DNA of 64,000 bases from the NCBI GenBank assembly GCA_013365325.1, contig JABVXV010000004.1:744001-808000 (forward strand). The letters run 5' to 3'. Below are positions 1-12,900 of the stretch, piece after piece (position 1 is the first letter of the stretch; each line of letters opens with the position of its first letter). Source of the DNA: Dipetalonema caudispina (Eukaryota > Nematoda > Chromadorea > Rhabditida > Onchocercidae). The notes beneath the pieces were generated by a model. It was given only the letters and a program-made list of their open reading frames with translations, did not search any database and had not been told where the DNA came from. The translations under genes and the position numbers were made by a program.

Positions 1-2463
1 TGAGATTCAATTTTTTTGCAAACATTTTAAATACAAATTCAAATCTTAATTTCACTATACTTATCGTTACTCATATACTTAATATAATATTTTATTTGTT
101 CAATTGTTCAAACAAAATTACTGAATCTGCACATTTCACATGTAAGTACATGAAAAAAAAAAGGTCGAAAATATTGTGGCAAAGACCAATGAAGACGTTT
201 CAAACAAGAACAACAACAAGGACCGATGAAAGTTAAAGCAAAATAATAATGGAATTATGGATTTCAGATTACCACAGAATTTCGGCATATCATTTGTCCA
301 TTAGATACCGATAGTTAACTCATGGATTTAAGTAAATGATAAAACTTTTAAGATGATATTTTCGATCTCATAGGATTATGAATACACTACATCTTGAAAG
401 CGTAGTAAACCTTAACGATTTGTCATAACATATAATAAAATTTAAATTTTAAGAAAAAACCCCCTCAATAATAGCAAACAAGAAAGAAGACTTCACGAAA
501 CGATAGTTTAAGCAATTAATTCATAGAATAATTTTTATGGCACATATATGCAAATTTCCATTCACTTTTTTCTACTTCAAATTTAACCATTGAAAATATT
601 TAACATGTTGCTTTAGTAATAATTGAATAATATTTATAAGCGCGCTTAATGTACCTTAACATTTCAAGTGAACCGTAAATTACATGAATGATTAGATAAA
701 GAGGATAATTGATAAGTAATGTAGAAGACATTTTAGGGGAAACAATGACATCTTCTATATTGTAACATTCAAGTAAAATTTTCAAGTATAAAAAAGATCA
801 ACAAAAATCATAATTCAGGAAAAGTTGCAAAAAAAAGTGAAGGAAAAAGAATGAAAAGTATCAGATAATCACTATATTATATTGTAGTACTTACCTAATT
901 GATCAGTCTATATTTCTATTCATAATATTATATCTTCAAGTTTATTTAAGGAAAAATATGCAGCATTAGTCATCATACTTGGTAAATGGTACAATATCAT
1001 ATTTACCTTATACCAACCTACCGTATACCTCTGGTTATAAGGTCTTAGTCATCATTATTAGTAAAAATAGAGACAGGTAAACTTTCTCTTGCTATCAGTT
1101 AAATGTTCCAATGACTAATCCTCTGATCAATTTTCTCATCTTATTTGCTTTGATTGAAACAGATGATGACTACACAATTAGATTCTCCTCGAAATTTTGA
1201 CAGTTCAAAGATTTTCTGTGAAAGGTAAATTATTTCACAGAGCAAATTATAGCTGAGAAGATTTTGATTCGATCATTAAAAAAAACTTCAATTTCTTAAG
1301 AATTGCAAATTATTACCTCTATTCGAGCCTCACATAAAGGAAGCAATTTTAACTGATTTAATGTCAGGTAAAACATGAAACTATTTTCAATCCTGAATGT
1401 TGGGTATGTATGTCCGCATCTATAGTTCAAGAAAAACCTTTCTAGAAAACCAAAATGAGATGGTATTGTGACAGCTTTACTTTCGATCAACGCTGTAAAA
1501 TGCCGAAATCTATGTACAAGCACAGTTTAACAGTTAGATCAAGTACCATTCTTGCTCAGTGTTAATCTTCAAACATTTTTCAACAAAAGAATATTTTTAA
1601 AAATGTTGAGAAATCAGTTCCTTACATTTTTAACTGCTACTTGTGTCACGGAAAATGGAACTACTATAATCTCCCTAACTATTATCCTCCTTCTCATTGA
1701 TCCTCAGTAGTAAATTATAAGTAATTATGTTTAATGTTAAATTAAAATCAAATTTAGTGACAAATAACCAAGAGAAAAATAATCTTAATCAAGATACTCA
1801 GCAATAAATAGGAAATGGTTGACAATCAACCGCCGAAACGTTGTAAAAAACCACGTCCATATCCAAACGATTTAGGTTTAATAAATGTTTACAAGTAACG
1901 TTGGAAAAGTTCTTAACTCTGTCAGTTAAAATCTCTAAGGAGTCCATGTTTTGGTCATTTGTTACTCTTATTTTGTTCAACAAAACACATAGCCCAAACT
2001 TCAGATATCCTTTGCGGATTTACATTCGATTTGATCGGCACAAACTCTTTAGCCGTACCCTTTTAAATCACAAACTTTCAGAAAAAACAATTCTGGAGAT
2101 TTTTCCATATTTTAATCGTGATTCAAAACTTCACATATTTTATTCACTAGTCTGATGAATGTTCATCTCCACAACAAATTTAAGTGTTACAGCGAAACGG
2201 TATAACACAAGAAACATAATATATAGAAATCCTAGATAAATTGTTCAAAATCAATGATGATCACCACGAGAACTGCTTCAGTGATCTCTCAGAAGAACTT
2301 ACTTGTTAAAAAAGTAATCTTGTCACTGAAGTGACTTAAAAAAAAGCTTCAAGAAGCTATACCTTGAAAAAATAGCTAAAACTACGTTTATACCATACAC
2401 ATATTATATCAAAGGTAAGTTATCTATCAAGATATACTGGAAGAGCATATTCTTATAGATAAC
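1..2463. other. gene-free AT-rich flank
   Basis: I see no coding exon with splice signals or a recognisable protein on either strand. The open frames here are short (under about 85 codons), have no family resemblance and lie in low-complexity AT-rich sequence. The right end holds the 3' flank of the DBR1 gene, including an imperfect inverted repeat at 2412-2427 and 2455-2470. Confidence 0.6.
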
Positions 2464-2470
2464 TTATCTT
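2412..2470. repeat. stem-loop overlapping the DBR1 stop codon
   Basis: Two 16-base arms (2412-2427 and 2455-2470) are inverted copies with one difference and a 27-base loop. On the + strand the odd pair is G-U, so the stem closes completely. On the gene's own (-) strand it is an A-C mismatch. The right arm contains the stop codon of the DBR1 frame (2464-2466). Its function is unknown; it could affect 3'-end formation or be chance in AT-rich DNA. Confidence 0.5.
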
Positions 2471-5400
2471 TTTTCATAATCATTAACAGTACTGGATGAA
2501 TGTTCGCCAGATTCATCATTATTTATTGCAACTGGTGTCTTGAAATCTTCCAATAACAACGATTTAGACACTGGATTTCTATCAATAATGAAATCGCTTT
2601 TGTCATCGAAGTCCTGAAAATTCTTTTCCAGCAAAAGTAAAAAAACAGGAAAGTAAAAATTTTCAAAAATGATACAACACAAAACATAAAGGTCAGCTAT
2701 ATAGTAAAAGTATATCTATTTATACAATGTTGTTATTGATAACTGACGAGAAACTCCGAATTTTATCCATAAATGTTCAGAATTTTACAGATAGATAGAT
2801 ATTCTGACCACTTTGGAAGCAAGCGAAGAAAAAGTGGAGCTCAACTTTCAGTAACATGGGATTATTCTTTTTCAACGCTAACTTTCGCAAATAGAAATAA
2901 AATCAGTATTTTCATAACTGTTTCACAATTATAATATAATTATCATTACATGCTATTGTAGAAGTATTTTATGGAGTTTACACTACAAAAATTTAAAAAT
3001 GAATGTTAGCCATTGTAGTTATATAAGGTCAATTCGCATAATAAACAAACGAAGTTAACGAAATCGTAAAATTTCAAACTATAACCTCTTTTTCTTCGAG
3101 AGTTCTTTTCAGAACAACATCTTCCGAATCGTTATTCTCGTTAATGTAATACGGGATACCAAGTCCATCCATAGAAAGTGAACAAAGCATTTCATTTAAA
3201 TCTTTGATCCCAAGTTTTGCACAGAATTCTGCTGACTGAGGATTCCTGAAAACAGAAAAGAGTTTTACCAACAGCTTCATAATTTCCACACAATTTTATC
3301 AGAAATGGATAAACCATGTTACTAAGTCTCGAACTTTCTGAGGATTTGTTTGGCGGAATTATACTTCTAAAAAACTGGAGACATATTTCCAAATAAACAA
3401 AAAATTCAAACTAAATGATCAAGATAATAGAAGATGGAAATGGTACGGTACAGAATACAGTTCCTTTTATTATGGAAAACCAGACGCTTAAATTACATTT
3501 CAATTAAAAGTCCGTACAGCCACCAATGACGTTTACGCTTCTCACTACTCTCGCAAGTGGAGAATTTGATTTGCTCTAACCTAAACCCAAATGATTCTTA
3601 AAAAACTTCGAACTTGATCTTCTTTACATGAAAAAAAGTCGGTTAGTAACAACTGACATTTTGATAAACCCACTTACCTGTAATACAATCCTTGAGAACT
3701 ATCGTCCATTCCATCTGCCTTATGCGGCCAAGCAGTCATCTTAAAATTCATTGGAATTGTAAAATCTCCACCATATATTTCTTCCACTTTTGTAAGTTCT
3801 TCTTCTGTTGGTCTGAAGTCCCAACGTTCATTGCGTGTATGCTGTGACGGCATATAGGTATTCTAGAAAAAATTGTACCATGAATCAAAACCCTGTTTGA
3901 AGCACAGCAGTGGCAAAACAGGTAGTTTGGAGCAATTATTGCAGAGTTTTGATATAAAGATCAAAATAAAACATAACCACATGTTAACATGTTTAAAACT
4001 TTTATTATCATTTTATACAAAATCATATTACCGGCACATCCACTACAGTCTATCCTGTTTCTGGACCTATTACGAGAATTTCCCTTTTTTGCGATCAAAA
4101 TAAAAAATCAATAAATAAAAACCGGAATATCAATATTACCTCTATGAAAAATAGGGGATAAGACTACTTTCACAAAAAAAGGGTACTAACACTTTTGTCT
4201 ACTGATGTAAAGGCGTCTGTTGCTCGGAGAATTGCTAACCACGTCGGATCATACGATAGCTTTAACGAAACATCTTGATCAACATCAAATTCTAAGGCCT
4301 GAAAAAAGTTAAAATGAAATGTTGGAAACAAAAAGATTGTAAAAATAAGGTCTCGGAAAACTACATCCTTAATATTCAAAAAACAAACAGTATGTTCGTT
4401 ACTGCTTCACACATAATATTTCATGAGAGCCAAAATTTGTTTCCTATATTTTGTTACGCTAACAAAGACATAGGAAGCTTTTTTCTACTTATAGCGAGTG
4501 GTATGACAAAGTAGAAAAACTATCTTGAAGTTCATTTGGTGTTTTCAATTTAACAGTAATCACCTGCAGAAAATGTCTTCGTGGAAGTGGCTTATCCAGA
4601 GATAGGAATCTGGTTGGTTCAAAATCATTTTCAGGGTCATTTTTATTCGGATGAGGTACTAAAGCTGCAAAAAAACAGTGCATATGTGCTGCCAACCAAT
4701 AACGCGGCTTCAACACCTGCAAATAAAACAAACAAACAAAAAAAAAAAATCTTCAAACCTACAGGAAGCTGTTTTCGCTTTACTTTTATTTCAATACAGA
4801 ACACAAGACAGAAAGTCTTGAAGAGTTTCATAGTAGTTGAACATTAGCAAGAATTACTGAGAAGATTGTATGTCCAAAATCCTAGCCATAAGTCAAAATC
4901 AACTCTCAGCTGCGATAAGAAACTGCACTTGTAACAACTTTCTCTTTTAAGTCATTCATCCTAATCAATATTACGAAAACAACGTAGATCCACCCTTTTC
5001 ATCAAAAGCAGAAGAACGAAGACGTAATCTGATGCAATATTTAAACAATTGTTAAAAATTCAAGAACAATGTGAACCAACAGGTAAATAAGATGTAAGCT
5101 CCACAGGAAGGCAAAGGGTTCGGCAAACTTCAAACTCTTCGTGGCAAGGGAGCAACTATTTTATTGCCTTCGCATAATTCCAAATACGTCATATAGAGCG
5201 TACGGAAAACCTGATTGAAGGTCGCCGCTAGGAACCGAACCAAACACTCACTGCTTACTGCAGTAATTCAAACCACTATACCCCCACTTCCCTATAGAAA
5301 TACTGAAATCCAAATGAAAAAACTATTTCTAATGAATTCTGAGTCCAAGAATTACTAGGACCCTACATAATCATCATTTAGTTGCTGTTACGCCATTCCA

Positions 5401-7838
5401 AACGTCAAAATTTGTGTGGTATTAAGCATCCACCTACATGTAGTAGTGTCATAGAAGCAGGATTTCCAATCGCATTCTTTTTCAAATCTTCTTCAAAATA
5501 TGGTTTCAACCTCAGTAATTGCTTAACATCGCCATAATCTGTGATGCCTGCTGGCCAGTCATGTGTCACCATTATATCGATAGGTGCTTCTGAAGCAAAT
5601 GAAATAGTCTAAATCCTAACTGAAGGATGTGTATAACCGCATATCAGCCGAGAAAAAACGACCAGTCCAAAAAATGGTGTACTTATGTGGCAAAAATCAA
5701 TGTTGAAATAGAAAACAATGCAATCTAGATAATCTCAGACTAGTTTAGCTATAAACGACACTACATAAACTAAGCGAGATGCGGAAGCTCACACAAATTT
5801 GGTGATTGTGAGAGAGAGAGAAGGCAATTAAGAGACGTGATATATAAAACTTTAATAATCGAAGCTTTGTATGCTAAAGATATCATATAAGAAAGAAGTA
5901 AATTCCAAAAAAAAAATCAACATACCACTTGGATCTTTTGGCTTCAACTGCTTTAGACGAAATATATCGATGGAACGCACATGATAAGCAGACACAACTG
6001 CACCATAATCGGTAAATGGTGGACGTTCCCAATGACCTTGAATGAAATAAAAATTTGATACTGAACTTCAGGTAACTGGAATTATCTTTATGCCACAATT
6101 TGAAATTAGATCCAACTATTCACACACGCTATGTCTCCGCTAAAATACATTACGATTTAAAACTAATTTTGAAATCCCTAGTGAAAGTACTATTTTACCA
6201 GAGAAAAAAACAAGTAAATCGCTTACCCATATTGTAATCATTTTTATTATAGATGCCCGAAAGGCCAGCTATTCGGAGTCCTGCAAATTGTATAACAGAC
6301 GCATGCCCTAAATAAAAGATGTTCGGAGCCACCCATCCACCATAAGGCAATTCTTGCAGATAACCGGATGCTTCATGATTTCCTCCAACAAAAACTGTTA
6401 ACACTGGTGCTTTCTGAAACAAAACAATAAGTAAAACAAATCCGGATCGCTTCGGAAAAATTAGTCAAACAGTTATAATATTTGATGCGACGTGCGTCAC
6501 TTTACTGTAAATCTCTTGAAATAAAATAACGCGCTATAAACAGTATATAGTGCTACAAAAGAAACCCAGGATGTAAACCGTAAATATTCTTTTTAAAAAC
6601 TTGTATCGTTAATCAATAGTAATTTTAGACAATATGATCCTCTAAAAGATTATTTCATGCTACAGTATCCAATACTGTCTCTTTTTACCACAATAATGAA
6701 GTTGAATCTCACTAATTCGCCGGAGTAATAGCGATGAAAACTTTGTAGATGCCGATATTTCTCAGGTACATGCATATGCTTCAAGTCACCATAGTTTCGA
6801 ATTGCCTGCAAAAATAAATTAACTCCTTGTAAAATAAAAACTGAAGATATATTCTTTGCTGTTAGACGAAATAATATCAGAAAGAGTTTCCTCAAAAACT
6901 GTGAACGATTTCAAAAAATTAAAACTTTTCGAAAAATCTCCTGCCTTGCTAAGAACTGCCGATCATTCGTACTGCCATACAATTACTACAGCTGCTTCAA
7001 AAATGAAGAAAACGAGAAAACGAAAATAAAATCACTGATCAATACTTCCTAAGGATAGATACATCAATAATCTGTATATCAAAAACATCGCACTTATAGT
7101 TCAAACAATTCGACATTTCAGGTCAATTATATGTATCTTTCACACCCATTAATATACTCGTCGCTCAAACAAAACCCTAATATTGTGCTTTAATTAACAA
7201 ATTGCGGGAAAAATCGCTTCGTTAGCATAAATGCCCGACATCATCATTGCATAACAACAACACAAAAAACAGAAAGGGTAACTGTTCTACAATGGACAGG
7301 AGAAACGCACCTCATAGTCACCGCAGCTAACGAGCAAATCGAATTTATAACCTTCCCGTCGTTCGATCTCCGCCAATGTTGCATAAATTTTATCCATTTC
7401 ACCATGTGAACATCCAGCAACCACTGCAATATTAAATTTATTGAAAATCAAATAGTACTGACATGTGACGATTGGAAGAATTTGGGCTTACGGACATTGT
7501 ACACTCCCTACCAACTGACTGTCCCGTTTATTTCTTTCAGTGCAAAAGAATAACTTCAAATAATCTGTTCTTCTTATGTCTGCATCTCATAGCAAAACAC
7601 TACTACAATAGTAACCTAGAATTCAACTGTTACTTGATTGTTTTCCAATAAAAAAAACATAATACTGACCGATATGAACCTTACGACTTAATTTTTGTCG
7701 TTTGGTAAATTCGGTAACAGCTGAATCCGAACTTGCCGAAGTGGATGGTTGCTCCTCGGATAATGTCGGGACGTCGTTTTGTTCTGATATACATTTATTT
7801 CTTGTGCTGTCGTCCATAACCATTGTTTCAGATAACAA
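2464..7838 (-). CDS. dbr-1: lariat debranching enzyme (DBR1), 11 exons
   Basis: This is the 2'-5' phosphodiesterase that opens excised intron lariats in the nucleus. Exons, read downward: 7838-7670, 7423-7311, 6805-6713, 6413-6227, 6036-5926, 5589-5438, 4716-4564, 4298-4191, 3862-3678, 3245-3086, 2613-2464. All phases agree and give 526 residues. The metallophosphoesterase motifs are in order: GCSHGE (C61, H63), GDYE (D92), GGNHEAS (N137), THDWP (H234) and AHMH (H286, H288). These correspond to the known DBR1 metal ligands, including the family-specific cysteine. The DBR1 signatures [14 protein letters not shown] and [12 protein letters not shown] are present. The first exon adds about 56 Ser/Thr-rich residues ending in a basic run (KRQKLSRK), whereas family members usually begin almost at the VAGC motif. 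A second in-frame Met at residue 6 could be the start. The acidic, low-complexity C-terminus after about residue 370 is usual for the family. Confidence 0.95.
5230..5296 (-). pseudogene. degenerate tRNA-like sequence in a DBR1 intron
   Basis: On the - strand, inside the intron 5437-4717, there is an A-box-like stretch (TATAGTGGTTTG) followed by a stem with arms ACTGC/GCAGT and then a B-box-like GGTTCGGTTCC. Spacing resembles a tRNA. The T stem has a mismatch, the acceptor arms pair badly, and position 33 of a 7-base anticodon loop would not be T. It is best read as a decayed tRNA-derived element or a chance resemblance, not a functional tRNA. Confidence 0.25.
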
Positions 7839-9904
7839 AACTAAATTTAAAAAAATTTACAAATTAAATTGTATGCAATCCCAAGTCGTACAGTGGTTTT
7901 TGTTTTTGGAGTACCAGAGAAATTCAGGGCGATGTGTGATTCAAATAAAAAGCAAAAATAAGAAAAACGCATTTCGGAAGCCTTAAATAAGTCAAGGAAC
8001 TCAATAAACAAATAGATTAGAGGGAGTGATTCAGCAATTAACGTCGTGAGATTTCTTTGGGAAGTTTCTAGATTGATGCTCAGACATGAAGTCAAACTAT
8101 CATCAACAGAACTGTTGATGTACTCAATTCAAGTCAGTTCAGAAAAAGATATGTGGTTAATAGTACCAGTTAACTTATTCTCCAAGTAGAAATGAATTAT
8201 ACGTTTTCGTAAAAATTATAAGAATTAGCATACGGATTATAACTATAACAACTAAAATACCGGATTAGATGAAAAATTATCAGCTATTAACAGAGTTTAC
8301 TGAAAAGTCTCCTTATAAGAATTAAGCTATGCTATAGTTCTATCTGTTCCTTTTTGTAGACAAACAAGTGACTGAAATTTGTGTACAGAAGACGTCCCTA
8401 ACTAACCCCACCTGAGTTAACCTTACTTGCATGACCCCGGTAAAAACACATCAAAAGCCAAACATTAAACCGGTGAAACGGAACTATAATTAACAGAGTC
8501 TCAATATGCAAATATCTAACCCGAACTCAGCTAAAGTTGTCCATAAATCAATCAGCATGAGTATCCTAACCTGTCCGGCTATTATGTTATACCTAATGTC
8601 TGACATGATCCGGATGACATCTAATCCAATCAAAAGGATTGGATTGCTTGTTCAGTTCTATTCGGACTACCTTTCCGATTTATTTCGAAGAATGTGCCTT
8701 CGAAGAAAGAGCATCTCATTTGTGCAAGCACTTCCGGATCTCTTCTCTAAAATGGTCTAATGCACTGAGATGAAATTTCATGTTTTCAGTTTTCACAGCT
8801 CAAAAGTTATTCATTTACGTACGTCTTCAATACAACGAAAAAGAGCTTCGAAAGTGATAGTTTGCGTGATATCAGATTGACGCAGTCTCGAAGACTGTTT
8901 TTTGTGATAAAGACTTGTCTGCTACAAAACAAAGTAATGTAAAGCTCAGAGTTCAGCAGAATACGTCGTCAACTGCGAAACAAACAATTACCCTTCAATT
9001 CAGATAAAATATTAGAATCCCATTATTTTCTTTGAAGGATTGTAAATGTAACAGGAAATGTGAAACAGGAGAAATGGTAGTAAATATTTAGGTATAATTT
9101 TAATATTAGGAAGTACAAACTCAACTAATAATGATATGGTAGCAAACTACAAAACTGCACTAAACTATCGTATGAACTACGTTCAACAATGATGCTTCCT
9201 TGCCTGAACTCTATGTAGATGGTATCATAACAGTCAAGTCGTAATCTCAAGTAAAGAATGTCTAAAATAGTTTCAGTAAATGTTAACAAAGAAGACGGGT
9301 CTCTTCCTTATCGCATAGTATTCGATGAGGAAGACACTTTTCTTGTCCCATTGATTTATATTTATTCAACATAAAAATGGCATAGAGAGTGATCCTGTCC
9401 GTGTATTACGATATTTGACAACTATCATCATGATTCCATATACAAAACGTTACATGCAAGTTACGTCACATATGACGTATATAGAACCTGAACACCGCTG
9501 ACTGAGAAAACAAGTAATAGAGCCTTTCATAAGTTTCATAAAGCTGCGATATTTCATTTTTTCTCCAGTATTATATACTTTCACAAGACTTTTGTTCAAA
9601 AAAATGGTGATCCATTACACCATGAAATGGGGCAGTAAACATTTTTCGTTAGACCAGAAGTATAATTCGTCTATTCCTTCATTTACTTCCTTCTCACAAT
9701 CCTTTCCTAACATCATTTGTTCCCTTGATTTCAGGAAAATTTCTTTATGGGACATGAAGTAAATATCTTCTTTTCTTTAGAAGTATTTATCGATGTCTGT
9801 AGGAATTATAATACAGACCAATGCTATAAGAATACTAAAAATGTAAGTCTGTGAACAGAAAATGACTCCGGCGCATCTCAACGATTCCACCATACTTCTT
9901 CCTT
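7839..9904. other. intergenic, DBR1 promoter side and lectin-gene 3' flank
   Basis: No supported exon is present. Open frames at 7847-8095 and 8506-8760 lack splice context and family resemblance. A 9-base perfect inverted repeat with a short loop lies near 8622-8645 (AATCCAATC / GATTGGATT). The region separates two genes on the same strand by about 2 kb. Confidence 0.6.
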
Positions 9905-12900
9905 CTAGTTATTGTATGATGGGCCTGAAAAAAATTATCCGAATAGTCTAATATTGTACAGAAAAAGTATGCAAATTTACAATATAGGCGTACAAAGTGG
10001 CTGGAAAGTAGGATACAAATACTACACTTACTCCGATTGGCATGTAGAATGAAAATTACTATGTAGAATGAAAATTGAAGTAATCATTGCCGAAGAATCT
10101 CTTTAAACGCTTAATCGAAATAATATGAACAACAAGCATATCCATGATTTCCTGTATGATTTAGTGTTTCAAATAATTAAACTCATTGCACGCAAAGCAT
10201 TGAATAGAAATTCAAAAGATTCCATAACAAATCTATAGTGCCATTTTTCGTTGAGGATAAAAAGCTGCATAACACGATTATACTGAAAATTTCAGTGTGA
10301 ACTCATGAAACTTACTCTGACATACAAACATTTTCGGCAAGAAGAATGCGTCGCAATCAGCGCTCACCCACTCTCCTGCGTAAGCCGCGTAAGCACATTC
10401 TTTGTTGCTTGTTGTATCTGGTTGTCCTGCACGCCAGAAAAAGAAATACGCCCGATTCCCATAGGTACTAGTATCCCAGTACCAATGCCTCTTCCCTACA
10501 GAAATATATTTTCAATTCCAATCTCAAAGCTGACCAGAAATAAATCCCATTAGCTGTAAGGTGATATTTTTAGCCATGAAATCTTATCTGTAATTCCAAG
10601 TAATGGAAAAATAAAAATAGTCAAACAGAAAGGGAAATTATGGATTAAGATTAACCATATTGTAACCCACATTGACCTATATGAGATTTTCCTATAGCAT
10701 CAAAATAAAAAGCCAAAGCCAAAGCTCATCTTGAACTTAAATGCTGTGAAATTCCTGAAGAGTGAAGGCTTTTTTGCATCATCAGTAGACGGTAGAGCAT
10801 TCAGTCATAACTAAGAGTATAATATGATGAAAATTGTAGAAATAAACCTCATAGAACCCTGATTCACAAATAGCAAAAAGAAAAATGTACCTTTCCTCAG
10901 GCCAAGCCAGAACGACTTTCCTCCAGCAAGCCCTGTAAATAAGTTTTTATTTTAACATCGTATTTATTCCAAAGGCAAACATTTACTGCATACGGATTTA
11001 ATCAAAAGACCAAAAACCAGAGTGGAAGAAAACTGAAAAATCTAAATCAAATATGAAACTTGACAAATTCACAACAAAAATCTACTCAACCAATTACAAA
11101 CCTTAACAACGATTATTGACTTTGCACACCCCCTTGATTTTTAAATAGATTCAAAGCGCACATTTTTCCAAAAAAGCAATAACAAATACTATTCACTCTT
11201 ACCATAAGCTGTTTGTGCTTCCTCCTTGTTTCTAATTTTAACTATTTCACTGTCCATCAAGTTGCAAATTGTTCTGACTGCAAAACGTGGCATGAAGTTG
11301 GTAAATCCCTGAAAAATAATTTGAATGATTGCCCCATCATTATATCGGCAGACTCTATCATTTCAGGTAGATTAGGATTCATTCAAACTGCAAACAGATG
11401 AAGAAATATTAAATAGTAATAACAAAGTTTAGCATCTTAACTAAGGTGAATATCCTCTGTAATGTTGGCAGGTACGATGTAGGCTACATGCATTAGTCTT
11501 TTTGCGAATCTTTCTCCTCCATAATGACGTCTGGCCAGGCATCACATCAGAATGTTCAGGGACTTTTAACAAAATAAACAACAACTAAGCAACTAATTAA
11601 TAAGACCCTCAAAATAATGATATAATAAGATGAGCTCCGAGCTGGCTAAAAAGATGCTGAAGAAAAACAAAAACAAACCGCGAGATAGCAGTAGTTATGA
11701 CGATAAACAAATGATGTTTGACATTTCTGCCCTGAAACAAATGAGCCAGATAAGGGAACAATTCAATAACCAGATATTTTGCAGAATTAAATAGCCGTTT
11801 TTAGTGAACATAAATGAAAAGCATCTCTTGAACTGATCTACCCTTTACCAGTGCTGTGTTAAACAGTCAATTTTTTGCGAAAGAACATTCTGAAAAGTTA
11901 CAAAGTGTTTATAAAATAAAAACGCAAGAATTGACGGGACAAATGGATATCATACTAATTCAATATGGTTTATAAGTTTTTAATCTTATTGTTAAGTTTT
12001 GAGTCAAGAAAATCATACTCATCTGACTTAAGACACAGTTACATCTGACTCGCAACTATGGTTATAAACAAAAGTCTTTCGACTAATTAAAGAATTCATT
12101 AGAGAACACGCCACTAATAATTATATCCGATAGAAAATGCACTTCATTTAATAGTTACTGGACTGAAGGACTGACCCCTATATGCAGTAGCGTTGTTCGG
12201 GACGGAAGATCGAAACACTTCTTCTGAAATAGAATTAGGAAAAAATGGAATGAGGAATAGGAAATTGTAAGGAGATAATCACTAGCACGTCCTATTATTC
12301 GGTGAAACACATCTCCTAGTACATATTCAATGCAACATGTCTTTTCATAAATATGATACGACGGAACATCAACTTCCCAAACCAACTTTTTTAGGTACTG
12401 TTTACTTCATCCTCAATACGTTTTTTAATGATTAAACTCATAATCTTCCCTGAAGATTAACGATCTTGGTAATATATCATACCACGATTCAATGCTGCCG
12501 CTGCATCATGACAACATATTCAAATTGAACATTGTAAGAGCAATTTCAGTGATCATTATAATTATTGTAACATATTTTATCCTAATGGACGGGGAGAAAA
12601 AAGCTTACTTTTACAAAAAAAACGTGACTTCTTTTTCAACTCGCTTTCCTTGCTCCAGTCCACAAATTTTTTTTCGACCCCATCGGTTTCTTCTTTAACC
12701 CAGCCAGCGCGTATAGCCAAATCTGAAAATCAATCTAAAGATAGCTGCATGTGATGAGATGAAATTTAAACCAAAAAGAGTTCAGCAGACAATTCTTCCT
12801 ATAAGTTTGCAAAGAACAGATAATAATCAGAAAGTAGATTGTCGTTCGGACACAGCTATTCTTCAGAAAAGCTAATAAGGTTTTGTTTTTGAAAACCTTC

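Noticed and set aside
8506..8760. 84-codon + strand open frame
   Set aside because: No splice signals, no recognisable motif and no coding-like context on either strand.
12155..12385. - strand frame VWEVDVPSYHIYEKTCC..., considered as a lectin-gene exon
   Set aside because: No acceptor gives the needed phase, while the nearby 12223-12176 exon in another frame fits the chain.
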